64,000 bases of DNA from Owenweeksia sp. (GCA_002695025.1 NZNV01000017.1:186001-250000); one strand, 5' to 3'. Numbered from the stretch's first letter, positions 25,193 to 36,052 are shown. The notes: generated from the sequence alone by a model not told the origin. Made by a program: numbers and translations.

Positions 25193-27298
25193 ATGGCTAA
25201 AAGAGATCTAAAATACACAAGGAATATCGGGATTGCCGCTCACATTGATGCCGGTAAGACCACTACAACCGAACGTATTCTTTATTACGGTGGTGTAAGC
25301 CACAAGATTGGTGAGGTGCACGATGGTGCAGCTACCATGGACTGGATGGAGCAGGAGCAGGAAAGGGGTATTACCATCACTTCAGCTGCAACAACCTTAA
25401 AATGGCCTTATCGTGGTACTGAATATCACGTAAACATTATTGACACCCCTGGACACGTTGACTTTACCGTTGAGGTAAACCGTTCACTGCGTGTATTGGA
25501 TGGTCTGGTATTCCTTTTCAGTGCCGTTGACGGTGTGGAGCCTCAGTCCGAAACCAACTGGCGTCTGGCTGACAATTACAACGTTCCCCGTATCGGTTTT
25601 GTGAATAAGATGGACCGCCAGGGTGCAGATTTCCTTAACGTGTGTAAGCAGGTGAGGGAAATGCTTGGAAGCCATGCTCTGCCTCTGCAGATACCTATCG
25701 GTGCTGAAGCAGACTTCAAAGGAGTGGTTGACCTGATCAACTTCCGTGGCATTGTTTGGAATGAAGATGATATGGGTATGACCTTCGAAACGGTTGACAT
25801 CCCTGCTGACGTTCTTGACGAAGCTACTGAGTATCGCGAAAAACTGCTGGAAGCTGTGGCAGAGTTCAACGATACCCTGATGGAAAAATATTTTGAGGAT
25901 CCCGATTCTCTTACTGAAAGAGAGATTCTGGATGCTCTTCGTGAAGCTACCATTGCCGGTAAGGTAATCCCTATGATGTGTGGTTCTGCCTTTAAGAATA
26001 AAGGTGTGCAGGCTATGCTGGACATGGTTATGGAAATCCTTCCTTCTCCGCTGGATGTGGACGCTATCGTTGGTACTAACCCCGATACTGAGCAGGAAGA
26101 AAAGAGAAAGCCAGGTTACGATGAGCCTTTTGCCGGTCTTGCATTTAAAATTGCTACGGATCCTTACGTAGGTCGTCTGTGTTTCACCAGGGCTTATTCG
26201 GGTAATCTCAATGCCGGTTCTTATGTATTGAACACCCGTACTGGTAAGAAAGAACGTATTTCACGTATCTTCCAGATGCACGCCAACAAGCAGAACCAGA
26301 TCGAAGGTCTTGGTGCTGGTGATATCGGTGCACTGGTAGGTTTTAAAGATATTAAGACAGGAGATACCCTTTGTGATGAGAGCCGTCCTATCGTGCTTGA
26401 ATCCATGGTATTCCCAGAGCCTGTTATTGGTTTGGCGATTGAGCCTAAAACCCAGGCTGACGTTGATAAACTGGGCGTGGCCCTTAGCAAGCTTGCTGAA
26501 GAGGATCCTACCTTCCAGGTTAAGACGGATGAAGATTCCGGTCAAACGGTGATCAGTGGTATGGGTGAGCTTCACCTGGATATCATTATCGACCGTTTGA
26601 GACGTGAGTTTAAGGTTGAAGTTAATCAGGGTGCTCCACAGGTTTCTTACAAAGAAGCTATCAACGGTACTATTCAACACCGTGAGGTTTACAAGAAGCA
26701 AACCGGTGGTCGTGGTAAGTTCGCGGACATTATCGTTACTATTGCTCCTGGTGATCCTGAGAACCCCGGTCTGGTATTCAAGAACGATGTTAAAGGTGGT
26801 AACATTCCTAAAGAATTTATCCCCTCCGTTGAAAAAGGATTTAAGGAAGCAATGTCCAATGGTGTATTGGCTGGTTTCCCTGTAGATAATCTTACAGTAA
26901 CACTGAGCGATGGTTCTTTCCACGCGGTTGACTCTGATCAGCTTTCGTTTGAACTGGCCGCTAAAATGGCTTACCGTACGGCATTGCCAAAAGCTCAGCC
27001 TGTATTGTTGGAGCCCATCATGAAACTGGAGGTTTTAACCCCAGAAGAGAATATGGGTGATGTGGTTGGTGACCTGAACCGTAGAAGGGGAGTGGTTGAA
27101 GGCATGGGTGACCGTGGTAATTCCAAGGTGATCAAGGCTAAAGTTCCGCTTTCAGAGATGTTCGGTTATGTAACTGACCTGCGTACAATTTCTTCAGGTC
27201 GTGCAACTTCAACCATGGAATTCTCTCACTTCGAGGAAGCTCCCAAGAACGTTGCCGAAGAGGTGATTGCTAAAGTAAAAGGTAAACAACCAGCTTAA
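25193..27298 (+). CDS. fusA: Elongation factor G
   Basis: EF-G is the translocase GTPase and also helps RRF split ribosomes. The 701-residue protein has the G1 motif [19 protein letters not shown], switch I/II ([23 protein letters not shown]), NKMD for guanine recognition, domain IV with [11 protein letters not shown] and a standard C-terminus. Length and motifs match a canonical translational EF-G rather than a recycling or tetracycline-resistance paralogue. In E. coli tuf follows fusA; here rpsJ follows directly after 16 bases. The 220-codon antisense frame inside it has no support. Confidence 0.98.
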   Translation: MAKRDLKYTRNIGIAAHIDAGKTTTTERILYYGGVSHKIGEVHDGAATMDWMEQEQERGITITSAATTLKWPYRGTEYHVNIIDTPGHVDFTVEVNRSLRVLDGLVFLFSAVDGVEPQSETNWRLADNYNVPRIGFVNKMDRQGADFLNVCKQVREMLGSHALPLQIPIGAEADFKGVVDLINFRGIVWNEDDMGMTFETVDIPADVLDEATEYREKLLEAVAEFNDTLMEKYFEDPDSLTEREILDALREATIAGKVIPMMCGSAFKNKGVQAMLDMVMEILPSPLDVDAIVGTNPDTEQEEKRKPGYDEPFAGLAFKIATDPYVGRLCFTRAYSGNLNAGSYVLNTRTGKKERISRIFQMHANKQNQIEGLGAGDIGALVGFKDIKTGDTLCDESRPIVLESMVFPEPVIGLAIEPKTQADVDKLGVALSKLAEEDPTFQVKTDEDSGQTVISGMGELHLDIIIDRLRREFKVEVNQGAPQVSYKEAINGTIQHREVYKKQTGGRGKFADIIVTIAPGDPENPGLVFKNDVKGGNIPKEFIPSVEKGFKEAMSNGVLAGFPVDNLTVTLSDGSFHAVDSDQLSFELAAKMAYRTALPKAQPVLLEPIMKLEVLTPEENMGDVVGDLNRRRGVVEGMGDRGNSKVIKAKVPLSEMFGYVTDLRTISSGRATSTMEFSHFEEAPKNVAEEVIAKVKGKQPA

Positions 27299-27314
27299 GA
27301 TAAGTTAGATAAAG

Positions 27315-27620
27315 ATGAGCCAGAAAATCAGGATTAAGCTTAAATCATACGATTACAATTTGGTAGACAAGTCTGCTGAAAAGATCGTAAAGACGGTGAA
27401 GAGTACTGGTGCTATTGTTAACGGGCCAATTCCGTTGCCTACCAACAAACGCATTTATACCGTACTCCGCTCGCCTCACGTAAATAAGAAGTCAAGGGAA
27501 CAGTTCCAGCTGTCTTCTTATAAGAGGCTGATGGATATCTACTCTTCTTCCTCCAAAACCATTGATGCTCTTATGAAGTTGGAGCTGCCCAGTGGAGTGG
27601 AAGTTGAGATCAAAGTGTGA
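27315..27620 (+). CDS. rpsJ: 30S ribosomal protein S10
   Basis: S10 (uS10) is a 30S head protein, also the NusE antitermination partner of NusB. Its 101 residues include [21 protein letters not shown] and the loop [28 protein letters not shown] that inserts into the head. It opens the S10 part of the super-operon, 16 bases after fusA, so no separate S10 leader with an L4-binding hairpin can exist upstream. The 34-base gap to rplC is AT-rich and featureless. Confidence 0.98.
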   Translation: MSQKIRIKLKSYDYNLVDKSAEKIVKTVKSTGAIVNGPIPLPTNKRIYTVLRSPHVNKKSREQFQLSSYKRLMDIYSSSSKTIDALMKLELPSGVEVEIKV

Positions 27621-27654
27621 TAGTAGTAAAATAATAATTTAAAAATTAGGTCGA

Positions 27655-28272
27655 ATGCCTGGATTGATCGGTAAAAAGATCGGAATGACAAGCCTCTTTG
27701 ACGAAAACGGTAAAAACTTACCCTGTACCGTTATCGAAGCTGGTCCTTGTGTGGTTTCTCAAGTTAAAACCACTGAAACCGATGGTTATAACGCTATTCA
27801 GATTGCCTACGGTGATCGCAGCGAAAAAAATGTTGCCCAACAACAGATAGGACACTTCAAAAAGGCCGGTGTGCCCGTAAAGCACCGCATCATCGAAGTT
27901 GACGGTTTTGATAATGAAGTAAAGCTCGGTGACGAAGTTTCCGTAGATATTTTCATTGAAGGAGAATTTGTTGATGTAACCGGAACCTCCAAAGGAAAAG
28001 GTTTCCAGGGTGTTGTGAAGCGCCACGGCTTTGGTGGTGTAGGACAGTCTACCCACGGTCAGCATAACCGCCTTCGCGCTCCCGGTTCTATTGGTGCCGG
28101 TTCTGACCCCTCTCGTGTATTTAAAGGTATGAAGATGGCCGGCCGTATGGGTGGTGCCCGTACCATGATTGAAAACCTGAGAGTGATCAAGGTGGATAAG
28201 GAAAACAATTTATTGGTAGTAAAGGGATCTGTTCCCGGAGCTAAAAATTCATACGTAATAATTACCAAGTGA
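27655..28272 (+). CDS. rplC: 50S ribosomal protein L3
   Basis: L3 (uL3) is an early-assembly 23S rRNA-binding protein reaching the peptidyl-transferase centre. The 205 residues start [15 protein letters not shown]. The central [38 protein letters not shown] is the conserved extension, including the Gln (QSTHG) that is methylated by PrmB in E. coli. Its TGA shares one base with the rplD ATG (TGATG), coupling the two genes. Confidence 0.98.
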   Translation: MPGLIGKKIGMTSLFDENGKNLPCTVIEAGPCVVSQVKTTETDGYNAIQIAYGDRSEKNVAQQQIGHFKKAGVPVKHRIIEVDGFDNEVKLGDEVSVDIFIEGEFVDVTGTSKGKGFQGVVKRHGFGGVGQSTHGQHNRLRAPGSIGAGSDPSRVFKGMKMAGRMGGARTMIENLRVIKVDKENNLLVVKGSVPGAKNSYVIITK

Positions 28273-28901
28273 TGGAATTACCGGTATTAAACAAAGAAGG
28301 AAAAGAAACCGGCCGCAAGGTTAAGCTGGCTGATGATCTTTACGGTGTTGAGCCTAATCATCACGCTATCTATCTTGATGTGAAACAATACCTGGCCAAC
28401 CAGCGTCAGGGTACTCACAAGGCTAAGGAAAGAGCAGAGATCTCCCGTACTACCAAGAAGTTCTTCCGTCAAAAGGGAACTGGTAACGCTCGTGTAGGTT
28501 CATTGAAATCTCCTGTACAAAGAGGTGGAGGTACTGTATTCGGTCCCCGTCCCCGTAACTATGGCTTTAAGCTTAATAAAAAGATCAAGGCCGTAGCCCG
28601 TAAATCAGCGTTGAGCCTGAAGGCCGGAGAGAAAAGTTTACAGGTTATTGAAAACCTTTCTTTTGACGCTCCAAAAACCAAAGACTTCATCGATGTAATC
28701 AAGGCTTTAGGCCTGGACGGAAAAAAGTCACTTATAGTGCTTGGAGAGTCAAATAAAACTTTATATTTGTCGTCCCGAAATTTTAAGGGTTCTGACGTTG
28801 TAATTGCTTCGGAATTAAACACTTACGAGTTAATGAATGCTCAGAGTGTGGTTTTGACTGAAGATTCGTTGGAAAAATTGGAAACACTATTAAGAAAATA
28901 A
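28272..28901 (+). CDS. rplD: 50S ribosomal protein L4
   Basis: L4 (uL4) binds 23S rRNA domain I and lines the exit tunnel. The 209-residue protein contains the tunnel-loop segment TKKFFRQKGTGNARVGSLKSP and GGGTVFGPRPRNYGFKLNKK. The ATG at 28272 overlaps the rplC stop; a GTG one codon earlier is the alternative. In E. coli L4 also represses the S10 operon, but no corresponding leader is visible here. rplW starts three bases after the stop. Confidence 0.97.
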   Translation: MELPVLNKEGKETGRKVKLADDLYGVEPNHHAIYLDVKQYLANQRQGTHKAKERAEISRTTKKFFRQKGTGNARVGSLKSPVQRGGGTVFGPRPRNYGFKLNKKIKAVARKSALSLKAGEKSLQVIENLSFDAPKTKDFIDVIKALGLDGKKSLIVLGESNKTLYLSSRNFKGSDVVIASELNTYELMNAQSVVLTEDSLEKLETLLRK

Positions 28902-28904
28902 GCC

Positions 28905-29195
28905 ATGGGCATCTTGATAAGACCGGTAATTACAGAAAAGGCCACTACGGATAGCGAAGACAACAATCGCTTTGCTTTTGTAGTGGATAAGAAGGCGAAC
29001 AAGATTGAGATCAAAAACGCCATAGAGGAGCTTTACGGTGTTCACATCGATAACATTCGTACTATGGTGGTGCCAGGCAAACGTAAAATGCGTTATACCA
29101 AAAACGGTGTAGTAAGCGGAAATTCCGGTTCTTACAAAAAGGCTATCGTTGAGGTGCGCAGTGGAGAAACCATAGATCTGTATAGTAATATTTGA
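28905..29195 (+). CDS. rplW: 50S ribosomal protein L23
   Basis: L23 (uL23) sits at the tunnel exit and docks SRP and trigger factor. The 96-residue protein has the start [15 protein letters not shown] and [30 protein letters not shown] typical of the family; the loop that contacts the tunnel is present ([19 protein letters not shown]). It lies three bases after rplD and four before rplB. Confidence 0.98.
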   Translation: MGILIRPVITEKATTDSEDNNRFAFVVDKKANKIEIKNAIEELYGVHIDNIRTMVVPGKRKMRYTKNGVVSGNSGSYKKAIVEVRSGETIDLYSNI

Positions 29196-29199
29196 TACG

Positions 29200-30027
29200 A
29201 TGGGAGTAAGAAAATTAAAGCCCGTTACACCGGGTCAGCGCTTTAAAGTGGTTAGTGATTTTGGAAACCTTACCAAAGGAGCCAAATCTGAAAAATCACT
29301 GGTAAAAGGTAAGAGCAAATCCGGAGGTAGGAATAACACCGGAAAGATGACTATGCGCTACATCGGTGGTGGGCATAAGAAGAAATACAGAACTATTGAC
29401 TTTAAACGTGATAAGGATGGTATACCTGCAACAGTAAAGTCAATTGAATACGATCCTAACCGTAGCGCCCGTATTGCCTTGTTGGTATATGCTGACGGTG
29501 AAAAGCGGTACATCATAGCTCCTAACGGTCTTCAGGCTGGTCAGGAGCTGATAAGCGGAGCGGAGGCTACTCCTCAGATCGGTAACGCCATGTTCCTGTC
29601 TGATATCCCTATGGGTACCGTTATCAGCTGTATTGAAATGCGTCCCGGACAAGGTGCGGTTATCGCCCGTAGTGCCGGTTCATTTGCCCAGCTTTCCGCC
29701 CGTGATGGTAAATATGCCATCATCAAGTTGCCTAGTGGTGAGTCAAGGATGATCCTGGTTACCTGTAAGGCAGTGATCGGTGCGGTTAGTAATTCGGACA
29801 ACTCTCAGGAGATATCCGGTAAAGCTGGTCGTAAACGCTGGTTGGGTAGAAGACCACGCGTTCGTGGTGTAGCCATGAACCCCGTTGATCACCCCATGGG
29901 TGGTGGTGAAGGAAGGGCTTCCGGAGGTCACCCACGTTCCAGGAAAGGTATTCCTGCAAAAGGTTACAAAACACGTACACCTAAGAAGGAATCCAACAAG
30001 TATATTGTAGAAAGACGGAAAAAATAA
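29200..30027 (+). CDS. rplB: 50S ribosomal protein L2
   Basis: L2 (uL2) is the largest 23S-binding protein of the peptidyl-transferase region and is needed for subunit association. The 275-residue protein has an N-terminal OB-like half, an SH3-like half ([15 protein letters not shown]...), and the conserved C-terminal loop [16 protein letters not shown] with the His (E. coli H229 equivalent) near the catalytic centre. It ends in the expected Lys/Arg-rich tail. rpsS starts five bases later. Confidence 0.98.
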   Translation: MGVRKLKPVTPGQRFKVVSDFGNLTKGAKSEKSLVKGKSKSGGRNNTGKMTMRYIGGGHKKKYRTIDFKRDKDGIPATVKSIEYDPNRSARIALLVYADGEKRYIIAPNGLQAGQELISGAEATPQIGNAMFLSDIPMGTVISCIEMRPGQGAVIARSAGSFAQLSARDGKYAIIKLPSGESRMILVTCKAVIGAVSNSDNSQEISGKAGRKRWLGRRPRVRGVAMNPVDHPMGGGEGRASGGHPRSRKGIPAKGYKTRTPKKESNKYIVERRKK

Positions 30028-30032
30028 TATAG

Positions 30033-30314
30033 ATGGCAAGGTCACTTAAAAAAGGTCCATATATCCATTATAAATTGGAGAAGAAGGTTCTCGACAACGT
30101 TGAGAGCGGTAAGAAGTCAGTAGTTAAAACCTACTCACGTTCTTCTATGATCTCTCCTGAATTTGTAGGACAAACAATTGCGGTTCATAATGGCCGCACC
30201 TTTGTGCCGGTATTCGTTACCGAAAACATGGTAGGTCACAAGTTGGGTGAATTTTCACCTACACGTACCTTCCGTGGCCATGCTGGAAATAAGAAAGATA
30301 AAGGTAAGCGCTAA
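30033..30314 (+). CDS. rpsS: 30S ribosomal protein S19
   Basis: S19 (uS19) is a 30S head protein near the A-site finger. The 93 residues begin [19 protein letters not shown] and include [42 protein letters not shown]. The length is standard. It is separated by five bases from rplB and twelve from rplV. Confidence 0.98.
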   Translation: MARSLKKGPYIHYKLEKKVLDNVESGKKSVVKTYSRSSMISPEFVGQTIAVHNGRTFVPVFVTENMVGHKLGEFSPTRTFRGHAGNKKDKGKR

Positions 30315-30326
30315 TAACAGTTTATT

Positions 30327-30758
30327 ATGGGTGCCAGAAAAAGACTAAGAGCAGAGGCAATCAAGGAAGCCAGAAAAAGCCTGGCTATTGCCAAGTTGAA
30401 TAACTGCCCTACCTCACCTCGTAAAATGAGATTGGTAGCAGATATGGTAAGAGGCATGGATGTGCAAAAAGCACTATTCCTGCTGAAGCATAGCGGTAAA
30501 GAGGCCAGCGGAAGGCTGGAGAAGCTTTTGCTTAGCGCTATCAACAACTGGGAGCAGAAAAATGAAGGTGCCCGTATGGACGAGGCCGGACTCTTTATCA
30601 AAGAGGTTTATGTAGACGGAGGCCGTATGTTGAAGCGTATTCAACCTGCGCCACAGGGAAGAGCTCACCGTGTGCGTAAGAGAAGCAACCACGTAACCAT
30701 GATCGTGGATGCCCGCAACCAGGAAGTAGTAGAAGAAGTTAACGAAAGTAATTCATAA
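30327..30758 (+). CDS. rplV: 50S ribosomal protein L22
   Basis: L22 (uL22) lines the exit tunnel with a long beta-hairpin. The 143-residue protein is longer than E. coli L22 (110): it has extra residues at both ends, including an acidic C-terminal tail ([11 protein letters not shown]). The hairpin segment ([32 protein letters not shown]) is intact and carries no deletion of the kind linked to macrolide resistance. rpsC begins four bases later. Confidence 0.97.
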   Translation: MGARKRLRAEAIKEARKSLAIAKLNNCPTSPRKMRLVADMVRGMDVQKALFLLKHSGKEASGRLEKLLLSAINNWEQKNEGARMDEAGLFIKEVYVDGGRMLKRIQPAPQGRAHRVRKRSNHVTMIVDARNQEVVEEVNESNS

Positions 30759-30762
30759 CCGA

Positions 30763-31497
30763 ATGGGACAAAAGACAAACCCGATAGGTAACCGATTAGG
30801 ATTCATCCGTGGATGGGATAGTAACTGGTACGGAGGAAGAGATTACGGTGATAAACTTGCCGAAGATGACAAGATCCGTAAATATCTCTACGCCCGTCTT
30901 TCTAAAGCCAGCGTAAGCCGCATCATTATTGAGCGTACACTTAAGCTGATCACCATTACCATCACAACCAGCCGTCCCGGTATCATTATCGGTAAAGGAG
31001 GCCAGGAGGTTGATAAACTAAAGGAAGAGCTTAAGAAACTTACCAAGAAGGAAGTTCAGATCAACATTTTTGAGATCAAACGTCCTGAACTGGACGCCAA
31101 GCTTGTGGCAGACAGTATTGCCCGTCAGGTAGAAGGTCGTATCTCTTACCGCAGGGCTATTAAGATGGCTATTGCTGCTACCATGCGTATGGGAGCTGAA
31201 GGTATCAAAATTCAGGCATCTGGTCGTTTGAATGGTGCGGAAATGGCACGTTCTGAAATGTATAAGGATGGCCGTACACCTTTGCACACTTTCCGTGCAG
31301 ATATTGACTATGCCCTGTCTGAGGCTCATACAACCTATGGTCGTATTGGTTTCAAGGTATGGATCATGAAAGGTGAAGTATACGGTAAGAGAGACCTGAG
31401 CAACCTTTTGGGAACCGTTAAGAAAGGTGGAAAAACCGGAGGTCCGCAAGGCGCTGCAGGTGGCCGTGGAGGCAGAAAGAGAAGAAGCAGTAAATAA
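30763..31497 (+). CDS. rpsC: 30S ribosomal protein S3
   Basis: S3 (uS3) lies at the mRNA entry site and has helicase-like function. The 244-residue protein begins [22 protein letters not shown], with a KH domain containing the GxxG loop in [20 protein letters not shown]. The C-terminal tail from about residue 218 is Gly/Arg/Lys-rich ([12 protein letters not shown]) and probably unstructured. The 26-base gap to rplP is AT-rich. Confidence 0.98.
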   Translation: MGQKTNPIGNRLGFIRGWDSNWYGGRDYGDKLAEDDKIRKYLYARLSKASVSRIIIERTLKLITITITTSRPGIIIGKGGQEVDKLKEELKKLTKKEVQINIFEIKRPELDAKLVADSIARQVEGRISYRRAIKMAIAATMRMGAEGIKIQASGRLNGAEMARSEMYKDGRTPLHTFRADIDYALSEAHTTYGRIGFKVWIMKGEVYGKRDLSNLLGTVKKGGKTGGPQGAAGGRGGRKRRSSK

Positions 31498-31523
31498 GAG
31501 GACTGAAAAATTAGTGTATAAAG

Positions 31524-31946
31524 ATGTTACAGCCTAAAAAAACAAAGCACAGAAAGACGTTCAAAGGTCGCATGAAGGGTAATGCCCACAGAGGTGCGCA
31601 AATAGCCTTTGGAAGCTTTGCCATAAAAGCGTTGGATGAAGTTTTTATCACTTCGCGCCAGATAGAAGCCGCCCGTATTGCCGCTACCCGTTTTATGAAA
31701 AGGGAAGGGCAGTTGTGGATCCGCATCTTTCCGGACAAACCCATTACAAAGAAGCCTGCAGAGGTACGTATGGGTAAAGGAAAAGGAGCTTTGGATCACT
31801 GGGTTGCTGTGGTAAAACCAGGCCGTATCATCTTTGAACTGGACGGTGTAAACTCTGAAGTTGCGAAGGAAGCTTTGCGCCTGGCCGCTCAGAAACTACC
31901 GGTTAAAACCAAGTTCATAATTCGCAGAGACTACGCTGGAGCTTAA
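31524..31946 (+). CDS. rplP: 50S ribosomal protein L16
   Basis: L16 (uL16) organises the A-site region of the 50S subunit. The 140 residues begin [19 protein letters not shown] and include the conserved [40 protein letters not shown]. The Arg hydroxylated by RoxA in E. coli falls in the segment [11 protein letters not shown]. Standard length; rpmC follows after 15 bases. Confidence 0.98.
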   Translation: MLQPKKTKHRKTFKGRMKGNAHRGAQIAFGSFAIKALDEVFITSRQIEAARIAATRFMKREGQLWIRIFPDKPITKKPAEVRMGKGKGALDHWVAVVKPGRIIFELDGVNSEVAKEALRLAAQKLPVKTKFIIRRDYAGA

Positions 31947-31961
31947 TAAAGTATTTGAAAG

Positions 31962-32165
31962 ATGAAAGCATCGGTAATTAAAGAAATGACTACCCAGGAA
32001 ATCCGGGAAAAGCTTGAAGACGAAAAAGCGTCTTACTCCAAGGCAAAAATGGCTCATACCATTTCGCCACTGGAAAACCCTAATACTTTGAAGGCAACGC
32101 GCAAGGATATTGCCCGCCTGGCTACAGAGTTACGCAATAGAGAATTAAACGGAGATAAGCAATAA
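31962..32165 (+). CDS. rpmC: 50S ribosomal protein L29
   Basis: L29 (uL29) is a small helical-hairpin protein near the tunnel exit beside L23. The 67-residue protein has the two helices [20 protein letters not shown] and [18 protein letters not shown], with [17 protein letters not shown] the family signature. It lies 15 bases after rplP and eight before rpsQ. Confidence 0.96.
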   Translation: MKASVIKEMTTQEIREKLEDEKASYSKAKMAHTISPLENPNTLKATRKDIARLATELRNRELNGDKQ

Positions 32166-32173
32166 CCTTTCTG

Positions 32174-32434
32174 ATGGAAGATAAAAGAAATTTAAGAAAG
32201 GAACGCATCGGTATAGTAACCAGCAACAAGATGCAGAAGTCAATCACTGTATCGGTTGAAAGACGTCAAAAGCACCCGATGTACGGTAAGTTTATCAAAA
32301 CTACCAAGAAGTTCCACGCTCACGATGAAGAAAACCAATGCAACATTGGTGACACCGTGAAGATCATGGAAACCCGTCCTTTGAGCAAGAGCAAGAGATG
32401 GAGATTAGTTGAAATTATTGAAAGAGCTAAATAA
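32174..32434 (+). CDS. rpsQ: 30S ribosomal protein S17
   Basis: S17 (uS17) is an OB-fold primary 16S rRNA-binding protein. The 86 residues start [24 protein letters not shown] and include [47 protein letters not shown]. Its TAA shares a base with the rplN ATG (TAATG), a translational-coupling arrangement. Confidence 0.97.
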   Translation: MEDKRNLRKERIGIVTSNKMQKSITVSVERRQKHPMYGKFIKTTKKFHAHDEENQCNIGDTVKIMETRPLSKSKRWRLVEIIERAK

Positions 32435-32802
32435 TGTTACAGCAAGAGTCAAGACTTAGAGTAGCAGACAATACAGGTGCCAAGGAGGTACTTTGTATTC
32501 GCGTACTGGGCGGTACCAAAAGGCGTTATGCCTCGGTAGGAGATAAGATCGTGGTTTCTGTAAAGGAAGCAACTCCTGCTGGTAACGTTAAAAAAGGCCA
32601 GGTTTCAACTGCGGTAGTGGTACGCACCAAGAAAGAAGTTCGCAGAGCTGATGGTTCATACATCCGTTTTGATGATAACGCCTGTGTACTTTTGAATGCA
32701 CAAGGTGAGATGCGCGGAACCCGTGTTTTCGGGCCGGTTTCCAGGGAGCTGCGCGACAAGCAGTTTATGAAGATTGTTTCATTGGCCCCCGAGGTACTTT
32801 AA
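32434..32802 (+). CDS. rplN: 50S ribosomal protein L14
   Basis: L14 (uL14) lies at the subunit interface and is the target of the silencing factor RsfS. The 122-residue protein begins [19 protein letters not shown] and contains [26 protein letters not shown] and [13 protein letters not shown], all canonical. It starts inside the rpsQ stop codon and is followed after 12 bases by rplX. Confidence 0.98.
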   Translation: MLQQESRLRVADNTGAKEVLCIRVLGGTKRRYASVGDKIVVSVKEATPAGNVKKGQVSTAVVVRTKKEVRRADGSYIRFDDNACVLLNAQGEMRGTRVFGPVSRELRDKQFMKIVSLAPEVL

Positions 32803-32814
32803 AAGACAGTAGAG

Positions 32815-33132
32815 ATGGCAAAGTTTCACATTAAGAAAGGAGATAAGGTAACAGTACTGGCCGGTGAATATAAAGGTCAGACAGGTACCGTTATCGAAAT
32901 GCTTCCTTCCAAGAATAAGGCTTTGGTAGAGGGTATCAATGTGGTAAAGAAACACATGAAGCCCAGTGCTACCAACCCACAGGGAGGTATTACCGAAAAA
33001 GAAGCTCCTATTCATCTTTCTAACCTGATGTATGTTGATGCAAACGGTAAAGCGAGCCGCGTAGGACGCAAAGAAGATGAAAATGGCAAACTGGTGAGAT
33101 ATTCCAAGAAAACACAAGAGACCATTAAGTAA
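32815..33132 (+). CDS. rplX: 50S ribosomal protein L24
   Basis: L24 (uL24) is an assembly-initiator protein of the 50S subunit with a KOW motif ([26 protein letters not shown]) near its start. The 105 residues also include [35 protein letters not shown]. The TAA overlaps the rplE ATG by one base (TAATG). Confidence 0.98.
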   Translation: MAKFHIKKGDKVTVLAGEYKGQTGTVIEMLPSKNKALVEGINVVKKHMKPSATNPQGGITEKEAPIHLSNLMYVDANGKASRVGRKEDENGKLVRYSKKTQETIK

Positions 33133-33683
33133 TGAGCAATAATACACCCACATTAAAGGAAAAGTATCGGAAGGAAGTTGTTCCTGCCTTAAAGGAAGAA
33201 CTCGGATACAAAAATGTTATGGAGGTACCCCGTTTGAAGAAGGTCGTTCTTTCTCAGGGTATCGGTGCAGCTACTGCCGACAAGAAGCTCATTGAGTATG
33301 CAGTGGATGAAATGTCACGTATTTCCGGGCAAAAAGCTATTGCCACCTATTCCAAAAAGGATATCTCCAACTTCAAGTTGAGGAAGGGTATGCCCATTGG
33401 AGCCAAGGTAACCTTGCGCGGTGATAAAATGTATGAATTCCTGGAAAGACTGATCTGGGCGGCTTTGCCTAGCATCCGTGACTTCAACGGAATTAAAAAG
33501 AATGGATTTGACGGAAGAGGAAATTACACGCTGGGTATTACCGAGCAGATCATCTTCCCCGAAATAGATATTGACAAGGTGAATCGCATTGCCGGTATGG
33601 ACATCACTTTTGTGACATCGGCCAATACCGATAAAGAAGCGAAAGCCCTTTTGGAAAAATTTGGATTACCCTTTAAGAAATAA
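33132..33683 (+). CDS. rplE: 50S ribosomal protein L5
   Basis: L5 (uL5) is part of the 5S RNP in the central protuberance. The 183-residue protein includes [56 protein letters not shown] and the C-terminal [28 protein letters not shown], all family hallmarks. It is coupled to rplX and followed two bases later by rpsN. Confidence 0.98.
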   Translation: MSNNTPTLKEKYRKEVVPALKEELGYKNVMEVPRLKKVVLSQGIGAATADKKLIEYAVDEMSRISGQKAIATYSKKDISNFKLRKGMPIGAKVTLRGDKMYEFLERLIWAALPSIRDFNGIKKNGFDGRGNYTLGITEQIIFPEIDIDKVNRIAGMDITFVTSANTDKEAKALLEKFGLPFKK

Positions 33684-33685
33684 GT

Positions 33686-33955
33686 ATGGCTAAGGAATCA
33701 ATGAAAGCCCGTGAGGTAAAGCGGCAAGAATTAGTTGATAAATACGCTGAGAAGCGTGCGGCTCTTAAAGCTGCCGGTGATTATGAAGCGCTTCAAAAGC
33801 TGCCCAAAAACGCGTCTCCTGTAAGACTGCACAACCGTTGCAAGCTTACCGGACGCCCTAAAGGCTACATGCGCCAGTTCGGTGTTTCCAGGGTAATGTT
33901 CAGGGAAATGGCCAATAACGGTCTGATCCCCGGTGTTAAAAAAGCAAGTTGGTAA
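33686..33955 (+). CDS. rpsN: 30S ribosomal protein S14, zinc-free form
   Basis: S14 (uS14) belongs to the 30S head. At 89 residues it is the long C-minus form: the two CxxC pairs of the short zinc form are absent and only one Cys remains ([22 protein letters not shown]). The N-terminal half is helical and Lys/Ala-rich. Its stop lies five bases before the rpsH start. This is one of several zinc-free versions in the window (see rpmJ and dnaJ). Confidence 0.97.
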   Translation: MAKESMKAREVKRQELVDKYAEKRAALKAAGDYEALQKLPKNASPVRLHNRCKLTGRPKGYMRQFGVSRVMFREMANNGLIPGVKKASW

Positions 33956-33959
33956 GAAT

Positions 33960-34361
33960 ATGATGGTTACAGATCCAATCGCAGATTACCTGACCCGTAT
34001 GCGTAACGCTATCATGGCGGGTCATAAAATAGTTGAGATACCAGCTTCCAATATTAAGGAAGAGATCACCAAGATCCTTATGGATCAAGGTTACATCCTT
34101 AATTATAAGAGGGAAGAAAAAGGTCCTCAGGGAAGTATTAAGATCGCCCTGAAGTATGATCGTGTAAGCAATGAGTCTGCTATACGCTCACTGGAGCGGG
34201 TAAGTAAGCCCGGTTTAAGAAAGTACAGTAGCGGTAAGGAAATGCCTCGCGTGATCAACGGTTTGGGAATTGCTATCGTATCTACTTCCAAGGGAGTTAT
34301 GACCGACAAGCAAGCCCGTAAGGAGAACGTAGGTGGCGAAGTACTTTGCTACATATATTAA
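33960..34361 (+). CDS. rpsH: 30S ribosomal protein S8
   Basis: S8 (uS8) is the central-domain 16S binder and, in E. coli, the translational repressor of the spc operon. The start at 33960 (ATGATG, giving MMVTDPIADYLTRMRNAI) leaves a 133-residue protein; the frame is open further upstream into rpsN but those residues are not S8-like. The C-terminal signature STSKGVMTDKQARKENVGGEVLCYIY is intact. Confidence 0.97.
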   Translation: MMVTDPIADYLTRMRNAIMAGHKIVEIPASNIKEEITKILMDQGYILNYKREEKGPQGSIKIALKYDRVSNESAIRSLERVSKPGLRKYSSGKEMPRVINGLGIAIVSTSKGVMTDKQARKENVGGEVLCYIY

Positions 34362-34391
34362 TAAGTATAGAAATAGAAAGCATTTAGAGAG

Positions 34392-34943
34392 ATGTCAAGA
34401 GTTGGAAAAGCACCGATAAGTATCCCTGAAGGCGTTGACGTAAAAGTTGACAACCATAGGGTTACGGTTAAGGGTAAGCTGGGTGAACTCAGCCAGGAAA
34501 TATCTTCTGACCTTAATCTTAAGATCGAAGATGGTGTAGCCACTTTGGAGCGTAGCTCCGAGGCCAAGCAAACCAGGGCTAACCACGGATTATACCGTGC
34601 CCTTCTTGCCAATATGATGGAAGGTGTTAGCAAAGGTTTTGAAAAGAAGCTTGAGTTGGTGGGAGTAGGTTACCGTGCCTCTCACCAGGGACAAAGGCTG
34701 GACCTGTCTCTTGGTTACTCACACAATATTGTTTTTGAACTGCCTAATGAGGTGAAGGTGGAAACCCTTTCTGAAAAAGGAAAGAACCCACTGGTTACAC
34801 TGAGCAGCCATGATAAACAACTTTTAGGTCTGGTGGCCTCAAAGATCCGTTCCTTCCGTAAGCCCGAGCCTTACAAAGGTAAAGGTGTTCGCTTCCAGGG
34901 AGAATATATTAGAAGAAAAGCTGGTAAAACTGCTGGTAAATAA
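34392..34943 (+). CDS. rplF: 50S ribosomal protein L6
   Basis: L6 (uL6) sits near the sarcin-ricin loop and factor-binding site. The 183-residue protein has the start MSRVGKAPISIPEGVDV and the second-repeat signature with EPYKGKGVRFQGEYIRRKAGKT at the end. Length is standard. rplR follows after six bases. Confidence 0.98.
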   Translation: MSRVGKAPISIPEGVDVKVDNHRVTVKGKLGELSQEISSDLNLKIEDGVATLERSSEAKQTRANHGLYRALLANMMEGVSKGFEKKLELVGVGYRASHQGQRLDLSLGYSHNIVFELPNEVKVETLSEKGKNPLVTLSSHDKQLLGLVASKIRSFRKPEPYKGKGVRFQGEYIRRKAGKTAGK

Positions 34944-34949
34944 TAAGAG

Positions 34950-35303
34950 ATGGCACTTACAAAATCAGAAAGAAGACAACGAATTAAAAAGAGGATCCGG
35001 AAAACAGTTACCGGTACCGCTGAAAGGCCTCGCCTGTCTGTGTTCCGTAGTAACAATGAGATCTATGCCCAGATCATTGATGATGTGGCAGGAAAGACTC
35101 TTGCTGCCGCCTCTTCCCTGGAAAAGGATTTTGATAAAGGAGGTAACCGCTCTGAGGTGGCTAAGAAGGTGGGACAGCGCATTGCCGAAAAGGCAGTGGC
35201 AGCCGGCCTGGAGCATGTAACCTTTGATCGTGGTGGATACCTGTATCACGGACGTGTTAAATCATTGGCGGAAGGTGCCAGAGAAGGAGGACTAAAATTT
35301 TAA
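34950..35303 (+). CDS. rplR: 50S ribosomal protein L18
   Basis: L18 (uL18) binds 5S rRNA with L5 in the central protuberance. The 117 residues contain the basic N-terminus ([38 protein letters not shown]) and the C-terminal [26 protein letters not shown], which is diagnostic. Two other frames overlap it without family features. rpsE follows after ten bases. Confidence 0.98.
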   Translation: MALTKSERRQRIKKRIRKTVTGTAERPRLSVFRSNNEIYAQIIDDVAGKTLAAASSLEKDFDKGGNRSEVAKKVGQRIAEKAVAAGLEHVTFDRGGYLYHGRVKSLAEGAREGGLKF

Positions 35304-35313
35304 GAAATTATTT

Positions 35314-35838
35314 ATGATCAGAAATCATAAAAATATCCAAAGAGTAAAACCAAGCGGACTGGAATTGACTGATCGCCTGGTAGGTATCCAACGGGTAACC
35401 AAGGTTACTAAAGGTGGTAGGACCTTCGGATTTTCAGCTATTGTAGTGGTAGGTGATGAGAAGGGCGTGGTTGGCCACGGTCTCGGAAAGTCCAAGGAAG
35501 TTTCAGAAGCCATTCAAAAGGGTATTGAAGATGCCAAGAAGAACCTGGTTCGTATTCCTTTGGTGAAGAATACTATTCCGCATCCACAAGATGGTAAATT
35601 TGGTGGAGCTCGTGTATTCCTTCGTCCTGCCTCAAACGGTACCGGAGTAATTGCCGGTGGTGCAATGCGTGCTGTACTGGAAAGTCTTGGTGTGCATGAT
35701 GTGTTAGCAAAATCCAAAGGTTCTTCTAACCCACATAACGTGGTAAAAGCTACCTTTGACGCCCTTTTGCAAATGCGTGATGCAGGTACTATCGCCAAGA
35801 TGCGCGGTATTAGTGTAGAAAAGGTTTTTAACGGATAA
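35314..35838 (+). CDS. rpsE: 30S ribosomal protein S5
   Basis: S5 (uS5) acts at the mRNA entry site and in decoding accuracy. The 174-residue protein includes the double-stranded-RNA-binding-like half ([41 protein letters not shown]) and the C-terminal half with [41 protein letters not shown]. The loop where spectinomycin-resistance changes occur looks wild type ([10 protein letters not shown]). Confidence 0.98.
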   Translation: MIRNHKNIQRVKPSGLELTDRLVGIQRVTKVTKGGRTFGFSAIVVVGDEKGVVGHGLGKSKEVSEAIQKGIEDAKKNLVRIPLVKNTIPHPQDGKFGGARVFLRPASNGTGVIAGGAMRAVLESLGVHDVLAKSKGSSNPHNVVKATFDALLQMRDAGTIAKMRGISVEKVFNG

Positions 35839-35849
35839 ACAGACCAGCT

Positions 35850-36032
35850 ATGGCTACCCTGAGAGTAAAGCAAGTAAAGAGCAAGATCAAACGTCCGGCA
35901 GATCAAAAAAAGACGCTGGCGGCCTTAGGTCTTCGTAAAATGAACCAGGTGGTTGAGCATAACGACACTCCTCAAATAAGAGGTATGGTGCGTAAAGTGG
36001 CTCACCTGATTGAAGTAGAAGAAGTTAAATAA
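35850..36032 (+). CDS. rpmD: 50S ribosomal protein L30
   Basis: L30 (uL30) is a small 50S surface protein. The 60 residues begin MATLRVKQVKSKIKRPADQKKTL, followed by ALGLRKMNQVVEHNDTPQIRGMVRKVAHLIEVEE, the full family signature. It is located 11 bases after rpsE and 20 before rplO. Confidence 0.97.
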   Translation: MATLRVKQVKSKIKRPADQKKTLAALGLRKMNQVVEHNDTPQIRGMVRKVAHLIEVEEVK

Positions 36033-36052
36033 GACGGATAACAATATTTAAG

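Noticed and set aside
26261-26923. 220-codon minus-strand frame inside fusA
   Set aside because: Shadow of a highly expressed, codon-biased gene; no promoter or protein features.
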